Shown piece by piece: positions 8,304 to 17,260 of a stretch of DNA of 64,000 bases (within the stretch, counting starts at the first letter, position 1; each line of letters opens with the position of its first letter). Source of the stretch: Pseudomonas sp. CCC3.1 (GTDB lineage: Bacteria > Pseudomonadota > Gammaproteobacteria > Pseudomonadales > Pseudomonadaceae). The stretch spans positions 5,616,501 through 5,680,500 of the forward strand of contig NZ_CP133778.1 in assembly GCF_034347405.1 (NCBI RefSeq), in the 5' to 3' direction. Below the pieces are notes generated by a model. That model was not told the origin of the DNA, made no database searches, and was given only the letters and a program-made list of their open reading frames with translations. Made by a program: the position numbers and the translations under genes.

Positions 8304-10169
8304 ATGTCCTTTGCTTCCCTCGGTCTCTCCGAGGCTTTAGTCCGCGCCATTGAAGCTGCGGGCTATACCGAGCCTACTCCGGTGCAACAGCGGGCCATTC
8401 CCGCCGTGTTGCAAGGTCGCGATTTGATGGTCGCGGCTCAGACAGGTACTGGTAAAACCGGTGGTTTCGCTCTTCCGATTCTGGAAAAGCTGTTTCCCAA
8501 TGGCCACCCGGACAAATCCCAGCGTCACGGTCCGCGCCAACCCCGCGTACTGGTCCTGACCCCCACTCGCGAACTCGCCGCTCAGGTGCACGAGAGCTTC
8601 AAGCTCTATGCCCGCGACTTGAAGTTCGTCAGTGCCTGCATCTTCGGCGGCGTCGGCATGAACCCACAGGTTCAAGCCATGTCCCGCGGTGTTGACGTAC
8701 TGGTTGCTTGCCCGGGTCGTTTGCTCGACCTGTGCGGCCAAGGCAGTGTTGACTTGTCCCACGTTGAAATCCTGGTGCTCGATGAAGCCGACCGGATGCT
8801 CGACATGGGCTTCGTCCACGACGTGAAAAAAGTCCTCGCGCGCCTGCCAGCCAAACGTCAAAACCTGCTGTTCTCGGCGACGTTCTCCAAGGACATCACC
8901 GACCTGGCCGGCAAGCTGCTGCGCAACCCGGAACGCATTGAAGTCACGCCGCCGAACACCACGGTTGAGCGTATCGAACAGCGCGTATTCCGTCTGCCAG
9001 CGACCCACAAGCGTGCCTTGCTGGCGCACTTGATCACCGCGGGTGCATGGGAGCAGGTGCTGGTCTTCACACGCACCAAGCACGGTGCCAACCGTCTGGC
9101 TGAATACCTGGACAAACACGGCCTCAGCGCTGTGGCCATCCACGGTAACAAGAGCCAAAACGCCCGTACCAAAGCCCTGGCCGACTTTAAAGCCGGTTCT
9201 GTGCGCATTCTGGTAGCGACCGATATTGCTGCGCGTGGCCTGGACATCGACCAGTTGCCGCACGTGGTCAACTTCGAGCTGCCAAACGTCGATGAAGATT
9301 ACGTTCACCGTATCGGCCGTACAGGCCGTGCCGGTCGTTCGGGCGAGGCGATCTCGCTGGTGGCGCCGGACGAAGAAAAACTGCTGAAAAGCATCGAGCG
9401 CATGACCAAGCAGAAAATCGCCGATGGCGACCTGATGGGTTTTGACTCCAGCACCGTAGAAGCTGAAAAGCCTGAAGTGCGCGAGCGTCCGGATGTGCGT
9501 AACCCGCGCAACCCGCCACGCGGTCCACGCGGCGACGGCCCAGGTAATGGCGGCGGCGGTGGCGGCGGTCGTAAAGACAAAGGCAAGGACAAGGGTAAAG
9601 AGAAGCCAGCCGCTGCACGCGGTGAGCGCCCGGCACGTGAGCAAAAACCACGTGAAGCCCAGCCCGCCCGCGAACAGCGTCAGCCAACCCCGCGTGCCGA
9701 CACCAATCGTGCGCCGGACGAGTTCCGCGATGACGATGTGGATAACTTTGGTAACCGCGCTGATTACGTCAGCCCGTACCAAAACAAGAACAACCAGAGC
9801 CGCGGCCGTCGTCCGGGCGCTCCGGCGCAAGGCGCGGGTACCGGCACTGGCGCTGGCACTCCAGCCCGTACGGGCGGTCGTCAAAATGGTCCGCGCACTG
9901 GCAGCGGCGCAAGCACTGGCACCCCGCCAGCCAAGCGCAGCGGCCCACGCAGCGGTGCACCCCGTGACGGTCAGGCGCGTCGCGACAACAACCGCCCGGC
10001 GCGTGATGATTCGCGTCAAGAGCCAGCGGTTAAAGGTCCACGTGAGAACCAGCCGAAGATCATGCACAAGGAATCGAAAACCGATCGCTTCCTGACGCCT
10101 GAGCAGCTGGATCAACTGCCGAACCGCCCTCGCGGCGAGAAGCCTGCGCTGTTGACTCGCAACCGCTGA
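8304..10169 (+). CDS. rhlE: DEAD-box RNA helicase RhlE with long basic tail
   Basis: 621-residue ATP-dependent RNA helicase. The ATG of MSFASLGLSEALVRAI is chosen because it begins at the Q-motif region. Helicase motifs: PTPVQQRAIP (Q), AQTGTGKT (Walker A, near 48), PTRELA, DEAD (near 163), SAT, then the second RecA domain with FTRTKHGANRLAEYL, ATDIAARGLDI and HRIGRTGRAG. After about residue 380 comes a tail of some 240 residues, low-complexity and rich in Arg, Gly, Pro and Lys, including a poly-Gly stretch, typical of Pseudomonas RhlE and likely an RNA-binding or condensate-forming segment. Role: RNA remodelling, ribosome maturation and decay in the cold. Confidence 0.94.
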   Translation: MSFASLGLSEALVRAIEAAGYTEPTPVQQRAIPAVLQGRDLMVAAQTGTGKTGGFALPILEKLFPNGHPDKSQRHGPRQPRVLVLTPTRELAAQVHESFKLYARDLKFVSACIFGGVGMNPQVQAMSRGVDVLVACPGRLLDLCGQGSVDLSHVEILVLDEADRMLDMGFVHDVKKVLARLPAKRQNLLFSATFSKDITDLAGKLLRNPERIEVTPPNTTVERIEQRVFRLPATHKRALLAHLITAGAWEQVLVFTRTKHGANRLAEYLDKHGLSAVAIHGNKSQNARTKALADFKAGSVRILVATDIAARGLDIDQLPHVVNFELPNVDEDYVHRIGRTGRAGRSGEAISLVAPDEEKLLKSIERMTKQKIADGDLMGFDSSTVEAEKPEVRERPDVRNPRNPPRGPRGDGPGNGGGGGGGRKDKGKDKGKEKPAAARGERPAREQKPREAQPAREQRQPTPRADTNRAPDEFRDDDVDNFGNRADYVSPYQNKNNQSRGRRPGAPAQGAGTGTGAGTPARTGGRQNGPRTGSGASTGTPPAKRSGPRSGAPRDGQARRDNNRPARDDSRQEPAVKGPRENQPKIMHKESKTDRFLTPEQLDQLPNRPRGEKPALLTRNR

Positions 10170-10185
10170 GTTAACACTGCGCTTA

Positions 10186-10270
10186 TGTGGGAGCCGGCTT
10201 GCCGGCGATGCTTTCACCTCGGTTTTTCTGGGGCGGGAGCTATGTCATCGCTGGCAAGCCAGCTCCCACA
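10186..10270. repeat. Extragenic palindrome, family C
   Basis: Imperfect palindrome with arms TGTGGGAGCCGGCTTGCCGGCGATG and CATCGCTGGCAAGCCAGCTCCCACA, immediately downstream of rhlE. This GGGAGC...GGCTTGCC type is the commonest REP family in fluorescent Pseudomonas. Confidence 0.85.
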
Positions 10271-10285
10271 AAATAAGCCGCACAC

Positions 10286-10325
10286 AAAAAAACGCCCCCG
10301 ATCGAAAGGTCGGGGGCGTTTTTGT
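10286..10325. terminator. Bidirectional Rho-independent terminator
   Basis: A-run, then CGCCCCCGA / TCGGGGGCG stem with a TCGAAAGG-type loop, then GTTTTTGTTT. Both strands have a T-run after the stem, so it can end rhlE from the left and yceI from the right. Confidence 0.9.
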
Positions 10326-10345
10326 TTAGCCGTATAACACCGCTA

Positions 10346-10924
10346 TTACTTGGCTTTCACGCCTTCCAGCGAGATGTCCAGGTCCAGGGTCTGGGAGGTT
10401 GGGCCTGGGCCTTTGATACCGAAGTCGTTCAGGTTCAGCGTGGTGGTCGCGTTGAAGCCAGCGCGTTCGCCGCCCCATGGATCCTTGCCTTCGCCGTTGA
10501 ACGTTGCTTTGAAGGTGACAGGCTTGGTGACGCCGTGCAGGGTCAGGTCGCCGGTCACGTCAGCTGTCTTGTCGCCAGTTGGTACAACCTTGGTCGACTT
10601 GAAGGTCGCTTCAGGGTATTTGGACACGTCCAGGAAGTCTTTGCTGGCGATGTGCTTGTCACGTTCAGCGTGGTTGGAGAACAAGCTGGCAGTTTGCAGC
10701 GTGATATCAATCTTGCTATCAGCAGGCTTGGCCGCATCCCACGAGAAAGTGCCTTTCCAGTCCTTGAACGTGCCGTGGACAAAGCTGTAACCCAAGTGGC
10801 TGATTTTCCAGTCGATGAAGGCGTGCTGGCCTTCTTTATCGATGGTGTAGTCAGCAGCCATGGCTTGACCGGCGGTCAGCAGTGCAGTCCCAAGTGCCAA
10901 AGCGGCGAGAGTCTTTTTCAACAT
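10346..10924 (-). CDS. YceI family periplasmic lipid-binding protein
   Basis: 192-residue secreted protein of the YceI lipocalin-like fold, which binds isoprenoid-type lipids. The start at MLKKTLAALALG is chosen over one 11 codons upstream: it has AAGGA 9 bases ahead and begins a clean signal peptide ending ...GQAMA before ADYTID. Then come the family blocks YTIDKEGQHAFIDWKISHLGYSFVHG, FSWDAAKPADSKIDITL, DFLDVSKYPEATFKST, GDLTLHGVTKPVTFKA and the terminal DISLEG. Cotranscribed with cytochrome b561 upstream, a standard pairing in Pseudomonas. Confidence 0.92.
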   Translation of the reverse strand: MLKKTLAALALGTALLTAGQAMAADYTIDKEGQHAFIDWKISHLGYSFVHGTFKDWKGTFSWDAAKPADSKIDITLQTASLFSNHAERDKHIASKDFLDVSKYPEATFKSTKVVPTGDKTADVTGDLTLHGVTKPVTFKATFNGEGKDPWGGERAGFNATTTLNLNDFGIKGPGPTSQTLDLDISLEGVKAK

Positions 10925-10956
10925 GCGTTCTATTCCTTTTGAATTGAGGTTGAGCA

Positions 10957-11508
10957 TCAGGCTTTGCGCCCCAGCATACGCGTCAGGGTCACATCACGAT
11001 CGATGAAGTGGTGTTTCAAGGCGGCCAGACCATGCAAACCGGCGAAAATCACCACGGTCCAGGCCAGCCAAAGGTGCACAACGCCGGCAACATCAGCCTG
11101 ATCGGGCAGGCTGGAGATCAGTGCCGGTACTTCAAACAAACCGAAAACAGGGATACCAACGCCTTCGGCTGTTGAGATCAAATATCCCGCGATCATGAGG
11201 GCAAACAAGCTGAGGTACAGAAACGCGTGCCCCAACTTGGCGCCGATACGGGTTGCACGACTATAGCTTTCAAGCGCTGGCGGTGCCGGGCTGATGAACC
11301 GCCAGACAACGCGGATCAGCATGACGGCCAGTAACGTCAGACCAATGCTTTTATGCAGGTCAGGGGCTTCTTTGCGCCAAGGGTCGTAGTAGTCGAGACC
11401 GACCATCCACAAGCCCAACGCAAACAATCCAAACACCGCCAGTGCAACCGACCAGTGCAGAAAAATACTGACAGCGCCATAGCGAGAAGAAGAGTTACGT
11501 AGCTGCAT
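10957..11508 (-). CDS. Cytochrome b561 family membrane protein
   Basis: 183-residue inner-membrane dihaem electron carrier. The start at MQLRNSSSRYGAVSIFLHW is chosen; a longer in-frame ORF runs 27 codons upstream but lacks a family match and a ribosome-binding site. Four hydrophobic helices carry the haem-ligand histidines: HW near 18, DLHKSIG near 54, GHAFL near 100, and GLHGLAALKHHFIDRD near the end. It lies 32 bases upstream of yceI in the same operon; a quinol-linked redox partner for YceI is often proposed but unproven. Confidence 0.9.
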   Translation of the reverse strand: MQLRNSSSRYGAVSIFLHWSVALAVFGLFALGLWMVGLDYYDPWRKEAPDLHKSIGLTLLAVMLIRVVWRFISPAPPALESYSRATRIGAKLGHAFLYLSLFALMIAGYLISTAEGVGIPVFGLFEVPALISSLPDQADVAGVVHLWLAWTVVIFAGLHGLAALKHHFIDRDVTLTRMLGRKA

Positions 11509-11944
11509 AGCCAACATCCTGTGGGAATCTGGGCCTAAGAATAGTGTTTTATACATCGAATGAAAGCTGAAAAATTCGCTTTGAACCATCGATAAATACG
11601 ATCTGACAGTGTTCCGGCGAAGTTAAGGGAATATTAAATTTTTACCCTGCCTCCGGGCATAAGGGGGTGGGACGCTTGCAGGTCACCCTGAGGAGGGTGC
11701 TTGGTCATGGCTCATGCAGCATCGTCCAATTTTAAGCTTACAAAAATAGCGTTGAAACTTTATGGGATATATGAGGCTTAAGTTAAATAGATAAAAGGTA
11801 TATATCGCGGTTGGTTTTCAATGGTGTGTTACATATCGCTGCTTGTAAGTCAGGTTTAAGAAAGGCAGATTTGGTTGCTGGTATTTATGCCTGTGCAGCA
11901 TATTTAAATTGTCAGGGAAAATTAAGAATCGGGAGTTGAGAACT
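11509..11944. other. AT-rich intergenic region upstream of the decarboxylase
   Basis: 436 bases between divergent genes. The part beyond about 11620 is clearly richer in A and T than its surroundings and holds no convincing ORF. It contains promoter-like TATATA/TAAATT stretches and a GGGAG ribosome-binding site at about 11931 serving the ATG at 11945. No recognisable operator was found. Confidence 0.5.
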
Positions 11945-13633
11945 ATGTCGTTAACAAGGCGTCACGATAAATATCATTCTATTGTCAGCGACTCGGTATT
12001 AAGTCCTACAGCACTTATAGCCCAAAAAATGGTCGAGTACGACGCCTTCATAAATTGTTTGGTACCGGCTGGGACGTCCTCGTATAAGACTGATTCACCC
12101 TCGTTAACGCCAACGCCTAGATTTGCTCAACGACCCTTTAATTTTCTTGAAGAATTGAACACAGTACAGAGTGAACCCTTATCTGAAACTGAACTAATGA
12201 CGGAAATATCCAGTTTTTTCAATGGTTCAATAAGGCCTCAGTCAAAATACTCGCTATTTAATATTATTCCTGAGCCTGACACGGACACTGTTGCGGCGGC
12301 CAATCTGGCCAATGCCTATAACATCAACAGTTTGATGGAAACCTTTGGTGGCGAAAGTTTGCTGGTCGAGCAGAAAGTCGCCCGAACCCTGGGGAAATGG
12401 GTGGGCTGGGATCAAGCCATGGGAATCGCCTGCAATGGTGGAAAAATAACCCTGATGTACGCGATTCGTTCGGCCCTCAGCCGACTCTTGCCAGATTCCC
12501 AATGCCAGGGATTGACAGGTGAGACAGTCGTTTTCAGTAGCGAGGGCGGGCATTACTGCGTGGAGCACATCGCAAGCCAATTAGGCCTTGGCTCTGACAA
12601 CTGCTGGCGAGTACCGAGTAATGAGGCCGGGCAAATGTGCCCAAAGGCTTTGCTCCTGCTATTGGAACGGGCTCATGCACAAGGAAAAAAAATAGCAGCC
12701 ATCATTTGTGCGGGTGGGACAACGATCAATTTCAACTGCGAAGACACGCGGGTCATCCATGAGATCGTGGAGGGTTTCGTCAGCCGCGAGGCGTTGAGCT
12801 ATCGGCCCTACCTGCACCTGGACAGCGTGATTGGTTGGGTTTATTTCACCTTGCTGCAAGGTGGGCTGAAGCGTCTGCCAGAGACTCTGTTGCCAGGCAA
12901 TGCCGTTGCGCAGCGTCTTGAGGCCATCTGTGAACGTTTTTCGGGGCTTGCGCACTTCGATTCATTCGGAGTCGATTTCCATAAAACCGGTTTATGCCCG
13001 TGTAACAACAGTTACTTTGTTAGCCAAGACCGTCGCTTTATGGATGAACTGGGTGACGGAAAGTATCGATTCAGTGAGAGAGACTTTGAACCCGGACAAC
13101 TGCGCGCCTACCGTTATACGTTTGAAAATTCACGCGGTGCTTCTGGCATTCTTTCCAGTTGGGTCGCTTTAAAGAAATTTGGAAAACAAGGTTTAGGTGC
13201 TTACGTCTTTAAACTTCAACAAGGCCGAGAGGCGCTTGTTGCTGCCATTGAACGGCAGGCATTGTTTACGCAGTTAAATGAAAAAACATTAGGGCATGAA
13301 GTTGTATTTTCAATTCCGTTTGCCAGTGACCTGTCTGGCGGGGGTGTGACGAACGATGAATTGGCCAAGGCCTTTATGCAGCATTGCTGGCAGTTGACCA
13401 ATACGGGAGTGCAGTTCCCGCTTTTCAGTATCGTACCCAATTACCGAATTAATAATAATCCGGCAGCCGTTACCACGGCCTTTTTGCTGACGCCCTGCCA
13501 TACAGATTTAACAAATGAAGATTGGGACTGGGTGCTCAGGCAAATCGCCGAGCAAAAGGTCATTTTTGAAACGCGGTATCGCCAGCGTCAAATCAGCCAA
13601 GTGAGCGAGCATTTCGAGCGCCCCATCAAATGA
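11945..13633 (+). CDS. Group II PLP-dependent amino-acid decarboxylase, substrate unknown
   Basis: 562-residue PLP enzyme of the glutamate/aromatic amino-acid decarboxylase superfamily. The ATG at 11945 has GGGAG 9-10 bases upstream. Visible: CNGGKITLMYAI near 160 (phosphate-binding region), SSEGGHYCVEHIA near 200 (the His that stacks on PLP), ICAGGTTINF near 257, HLDSVIGW near 287 (Asp pairing with the pyridine nitrogen), and DFHKTGLCPCNNS near 340, the Schiff-base Lys in DxHK. The C-terminal domain has a FENSRGASGILSSWVALKKFG block. The substrate cannot be read off; valine- or tyrosine-type decarboxylases are possible. Overlaps the next gene by 4 bases. More A/T-rich at codon third positions than the flanks, suggesting transfer. 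Confidence 0.8.
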   Translation: MSLTRRHDKYHSIVSDSVLSPTALIAQKMVEYDAFINCLVPAGTSSYKTDSPSLTPTPRFAQRPFNFLEELNTVQSEPLSETELMTEISSFFNGSIRPQSKYSLFNIIPEPDTDTVAAANLANAYNINSLMETFGGESLLVEQKVARTLGKWVGWDQAMGIACNGGKITLMYAIRSALSRLLPDSQCQGLTGETVVFSSEGGHYCVEHIASQLGLGSDNCWRVPSNEAGQMCPKALLLLLERAHAQGKKIAAIICAGGTTINFNCEDTRVIHEIVEGFVSREALSYRPYLHLDSVIGWVYFTLLQGGLKRLPETLLPGNAVAQRLEAICERFSGLAHFDSFGVDFHKTGLCPCNNSYFVSQDRRFMDELGDGKYRFSERDFEPGQLRAYRYTFENSRGASGILSSWVALKKFGKQGLGAYVFKLQQGREALVAAIERQALFTQLNEKTLGHEVVFSIPFASDLSGGGVTNDELAKAFMQHCWQLTNTGVQFPLFSIVPNYRINNNPAAVTTAFLLTPCHTDLTNEDWDWVLRQIAEQKVIFETRYRQRQISQVSEHFERPIK

Positions 13634-14877
13634 AGTGCGCAGCGAACTTTGATGTCACCGCGATCGCTGAGCCGGCGCCTACCGGCTTTGCCCTTCTCAA
13701 GCAGATGATTGATCTTTACTGCGAGCGACAACAGACCAGCGAGCGACCACTGCCCAGCCTTATCGATCTGTCGGTGGGAAATCCGGATGTTCATCCCCCA
13801 GCCTATTGGCTCAAACGTTTGGCTCATTACATCAATGACGCAAGCCTGCACGGCTATGGGGAGTTTAGAGGCGATATAAATCTGGCCCTGCGCGAGCAGT
13901 TTGTGGCTTACCACCAGCGTCGGTTTTTGGGCTCAGCCGCTGTTGGACTCAGTGCGCACCATCACGTGGTGGATTTGCAGGGCAGTAAAGAAGGTATTTT
14001 TTTAGCGCTTTTGGCGTTTGTGAAGCCGGGCGAGACATTGCTCTTGCCCGACCCGTCTTACAGTGTTTATCAGGCGTGTGCCTTGCAGCGTGGGGTGCGC
14101 GTGGAGTACTTCCCCTGCGATGCGTCTGGTCAGCCTGACGTTCGACAGATCACGGCTACGCAGTTGAGAAATGCCCGTTTGCTGGTGCTTTGTTCGCCGA
14201 ACAACCCCACCGGGGTCGTGGTGACTGAACAGACTTTGCAACGCACCGTACGTTTTGCGCGCCAACATCATTTGAAAGTGGTGCTGGACAGGGCTTATGT
14301 CGAGTTGGATTTCCGCCTGCCCAGCGGTGCTTCCCAGTACTTGCAGGGCTCTGCCTTGCGGCTTGAAGGTGCAATGGAGTGCGTGATTGAACTCCACAGT
14401 TTGAGCAAATCGTGTGGGCTTGCAGGCTGGCGCATTGGATTCGCGGTAGGGGCAGCCTCCATGATTGACTCACTCAAGGGGCTGAAGGCCAATAGTGATT
14501 TCGGCATGTTTTTACCGTTTCAGCGTGTTGCCACCGAAATGCTCGAACAACTGGAACCGGTCGCAAGCCTTATCAGCGAGGACTATCGCCAGCGTATTGG
14601 CATGGTCGTCGGCGCCTTAAACCTGATGGGGTGGAAAGTTGCACCCCCTGAAGGCGGGTTTTTCTTATGGGCTAAATTGCCCGACCGCTGCACAGCGGAT
14701 TGTGACGTCGCGTTTACTCAAAAGCTGCTGAACGACACGGGCATTTTAATGACGCCCGGCAGTTTGTTTGGTCTGGCCGGCAAAGGCTATGTTCGTATTG
14801 CATTGGTCCAGAGTCCTGCCAGGCTAGAACTTATGATTGAGCGTTTGCGTCGATGGTTTATAAGTAACGGTTTGTAA
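13630..14877 (+). CDS. Class I/II PLP aminotransferase partner of the decarboxylase
   Basis: 415-residue fold-type I aminotransferase; start codon overlaps the decarboxylase stop (ATGA), so the two are coupled. Motifs: DLSVGNPDVHPP near 40, YGEFRGDINLALREQF near 80, DLQGSKEGIFLALLAFVKPGETLLLPDPSYSVY near 120, CSPNNPTGVV near 192 (Asn contacting PLP), LDRAYVELDF near 220, and SLSKSCGLAGWRIGF near 260 with the Schiff-base Lys. It resembles the LL-DAP/alanine-type subgroup. Two PLP enzymes in one message suggest a small pathway turning an amino acid into an amine, with transamination of a related acid; the product is unknown. Confidence 0.85.
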   Translation: MKCAANFDVTAIAEPAPTGFALLKQMIDLYCERQQTSERPLPSLIDLSVGNPDVHPPAYWLKRLAHYINDASLHGYGEFRGDINLALREQFVAYHQRRFLGSAAVGLSAHHHVVDLQGSKEGIFLALLAFVKPGETLLLPDPSYSVYQACALQRGVRVEYFPCDASGQPDVRQITATQLRNARLLVLCSPNNPTGVVVTEQTLQRTVRFARQHHLKVVLDRAYVELDFRLPSGASQYLQGSALRLEGAMECVIELHSLSKSCGLAGWRIGFAVGAASMIDSLKGLKANSDFGMFLPFQRVATEMLEQLEPVASLISEDYRQRIGMVVGALNLMGWKVAPPEGGFFLWAKLPDRCTADCDVAFTQKLLNDTGILMTPGSLFGLAGKGYVRIALVQSPARLELMIERLRRWFISNGL

Positions 14878-15008
14878 ACGCCACTCGACATTTCCTGATC
14901 TCTTGGGTGTATCTCCAGGCGTAATGACTTGTTACGAACCTGTGCATTGCATAGTCTTGCGCGATTGTTTGCCCGCACACGCCGGGAACCAGCGCCAGGA
15001 GAGTGGAA

Positions 15009-16415
15009 ATGGGCCTGAATAATCAGTGGATGCAGCGCGACCTTGCCGTGTTATGGCACCCCTGTACCCAAATGAAAGATCACGAACAGTTACCTCTGAT
15101 CCCGATCAAGCGCGGTGAAGGCGTGTGGCTTGAAGACTTCGAAGGCAAGCGCTACCTGGATGCGGTGAGTTCCTGGTGGGTCAACGTGTTTGGCCACGCC
15201 AACCCGCGCATCAACCAGCGCATCAAGGATCAAGTCGATCAACTGGAACACGTGATCCTGGCCGGTTTCAGCCATCAGCCGGTCATTGAACTGTCTGAGC
15301 GTCTGGTGAAAATGACGCCCGCAGGCCTGACCCGATGCTTCTATGCCGACAACGGTTCGTCGTGTATCGAAGTCTCATTGAAGATGAGTTTTCACTACTG
15401 GCTTAACCGTGGCCAGTCGAACAAAAAACGCTTCGTGACCCTGACTAACAGTTACCACGGCGAAACCATGGCCGCGATGTCAGTGGGCGATGTGCCGTTG
15501 TTCACCGAAACCTACAAAGCCTTGCTGCTCGACACGATTAAAGTGCCGAGCCCTGATTGCTACTTGCGCCCTGAAGGCGTGAGCTGGGAAGCGCACTCGC
15601 GCACGATGTTCCTGGCCATGGAACAGACCCTGGCTGAGCACCATGACACGGTGGCCGCGGTGATCGTCGAGCCGCTGATTCAGGGCGCGGGCGGCATGCG
15701 TATGTATCACCCGGTTTACCTCACGCTGCTGCGCGAAGCCTGCGACCGTTATGGCGTGCACCTGATCCTCGACGAAATTGCTGTGGGCTTTGGCCGCACC
15801 GGGACGATGTTTGCCTGCGAACAAGCCGGTATCACGCCAGACTTTCTGTGCTTGTCCAAGGCGCTGACGGGTGGCTACTTGCCGCTGGCGGCTTGCGTGA
15901 CCACCGATGAGGTGTACAGCGCGTTCTACGATGACTACCCGACTTTGCGGGCCTTCCTCCATTCCCACAGCTACACCGGCAACCCGCTGGCGTGTGCAGC
16001 GGCTTTGGCGACGCTGGATATTTTCGAAGAAGACAACGTCATCGAGAACAACAAGGCGCTTGCCCAGCGCATGGCCAGTGCGACTGCGCATCTGGCGGAC
16101 CATCCACATGTCTCGGAAGTGCGTCAGACGGGTATGGTGCTGGCGATTGAAATGGTCCAGGACAAAGCCAGCAAAACGGCTTATCCGTGGCAGGAGCGGC
16201 GTGGTTTGAAAGTCTTTCAGCACGCACTGGAGCGCGGTGCGTTGTTGCGTCCGTTGGGCAGTGTGGTGTATTTCTTGCCGCCTTACGTGATCACACCCGA
16301 GCAGATCGATTTTCTGGCCGAAGTCGCCAGTGAAGGGATCGACATCGCTACCCGCACCGACATCAGCGTGGCGGTGCCCGCGAACTTTCATCCTGACTTC
16401 CGGGACCCGGGTTAA
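15009..16415 (+). CDS. bioA: Adenosylmethionine-8-amino-7-oxononanoate aminotransferase
   Basis: 468-residue PLP enzyme making 7,8-diaminopelargonate from KAPA with SAM as amino donor, the antepenultimate step of biotin synthesis. ATG at 15009 is preferred over GTG at 15003 on spacing from AGGAG (14998-15002). Motifs: WHPCTQMKDHE near 16, SSWWVNVFGHANPRIN near 52, ADNGSSCIEVSLKMS near 110, NSYHGETMAAMSVGD near 145, ILDEIAVGFGRTGTMFA near 250, CLSKALTGGYLPLAA near 282 (Schiff-base Lys). Stands apart from other bio genes, as usual in Pseudomonas. Followed by a family A palindrome, then rsmE on the same strand. Confidence 0.95.
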   Translation: MGLNNQWMQRDLAVLWHPCTQMKDHEQLPLIPIKRGEGVWLEDFEGKRYLDAVSSWWVNVFGHANPRINQRIKDQVDQLEHVILAGFSHQPVIELSERLVKMTPAGLTRCFYADNGSSCIEVSLKMSFHYWLNRGQSNKKRFVTLTNSYHGETMAAMSVGDVPLFTETYKALLLDTIKVPSPDCYLRPEGVSWEAHSRTMFLAMEQTLAEHHDTVAAVIVEPLIQGAGGMRMYHPVYLTLLREACDRYGVHLILDEIAVGFGRTGTMFACEQAGITPDFLCLSKALTGGYLPLAACVTTDEVYSAFYDDYPTLRAFLHSHSYTGNPLACAAALATLDIFEEDNVIENNKALAQRMASATAHLADHPHVSEVRQTGMVLAIEMVQDKASKTAYPWQERRGLKVFQHALERGALLRPLGSVVYFLPPYVITPEQIDFLAEVASEGIDIATRTDISVAVPANFHPDFRDPG

Positions 16416-16427
16416 TTTTAATCCCCT

Positions 16428-16494
16428 GTAGTAGCGAGCTTGCCTCGCGATCTTTTTTAAAGTCAAAAGATCGCGAGGCAAGCTCGCTCCTACA
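16428..16494. repeat. Extragenic palindrome, family A copy 3
   Basis: Third copy of the element at 3786-3855, with one arm change (TGTAGTAGCGAGC). It lies between bioA and rsmE, 12 bases after the bioA stop. Confidence 0.85.
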
Positions 16495-16518
16495 AAGGGC
16501 TTTTTTCAGAGAACTTAA

Positions 16519-17238
16519 ATGAGATTGTCCCGCTTCTTTATCGATGCCCCTTTGAGCCTCGGTGAACATGAATTGCCTGAAGCCCAGGCGCATTACATTG
16601 GCCGTGTGCTGCGCATGGCCGAGGGCGATGCCCTGCAAGTGTTCGACGGCTCAGGTCAGGAGTTTCTGGGGCGTTTGCTGGAAGTCGGTAAAAAGCGTGT
16701 GCGCGTCGTGCTCGATCAAGTCTTTGACGGGCAGGTCGAGTCACCATTGGCCATTCACCTGGGCCAGGGCTTGTCCCGTGGTGAGCGTATGGACTGGGCG
16801 ATTCAAAAAGCGACCGAACTGGGCGTCACAGAAATAACCCCGATCATGAGTGAGCGCTGCGAAGTGCGGCTCAAGGATGAACGTGCCGACAAGCGCCTGG
16901 CGCATTGGCGGCAAGTGGCGATCAGCGCCTGCGAGCAATGCGGCCGTTCACGTGTGCCGGTGATTCACCCGCCGGTACTGCTCGGCGACTGGATCAAAAC
17001 CACCGAGGCCGACCTCAAACTGGTTCTGCACCCCGTGTCCGAGCCGCTGGCCAGCCATGCCAAGCCCGCGCGCCTGGCGTTTTTGATCGGTCCTGAAGGC
17101 GGCCTGACCGATCACGAAATTGATCACGCCCAAGCGGCGGGCTTTCAGCCTGCGCGCCTCGGCCCGCGCGTGCTGCGCACCGAAACCGCACCCGTCGTGG
17201 CACTGGCCGTGGCTCAGCAATTGTGGGGCGATTTCTAA
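16519..17238 (+). CDS. rsmE: 16S rRNA m3U1498 methyltransferase
   Basis: 239-residue SPOUT-class methyltransferase that methylates U1498 in the ribosomal decoding region using SAM. N-terminal PUA-like domain (RFFIDAPLSLGEHELPEAQAHYIGRVLRM), then the SPOUT part: KATELGVTEITPIMSERCEV near 96, WRQVAISACEQCGRSRVPVI near 135, and the knot motifs LIGPEGGLTDHEI near 190 and LGPRVLRTETAPVVAL near 213. Length is normal. It often sits next to bioA in Pseudomonas, as here. Confidence 0.94.
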   Translation: MRLSRFFIDAPLSLGEHELPEAQAHYIGRVLRMAEGDALQVFDGSGQEFLGRLLEVGKKRVRVVLDQVFDGQVESPLAIHLGQGLSRGERMDWAIQKATELGVTEITPIMSERCEVRLKDERADKRLAHWRQVAISACEQCGRSRVPVIHPPVLLGDWIKTTEADLKLVLHPVSEPLASHAKPARLAFLIGPEGGLTDHEIDHAQAAGFQPARLGPRVLRTETAPVVALAVAQQLWGDF

Positions 17239-17260
17239 ACGACTGACGTGTAGGCGCGAG

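Noticed and set aside
8337..10217. 626-codon open frame on the minus strand opposite rhlE
   Set aside because: Antisense shadow of a high-GC gene; low-complexity translation and no ribosome-binding site, while rhlE has all helicase motifs.
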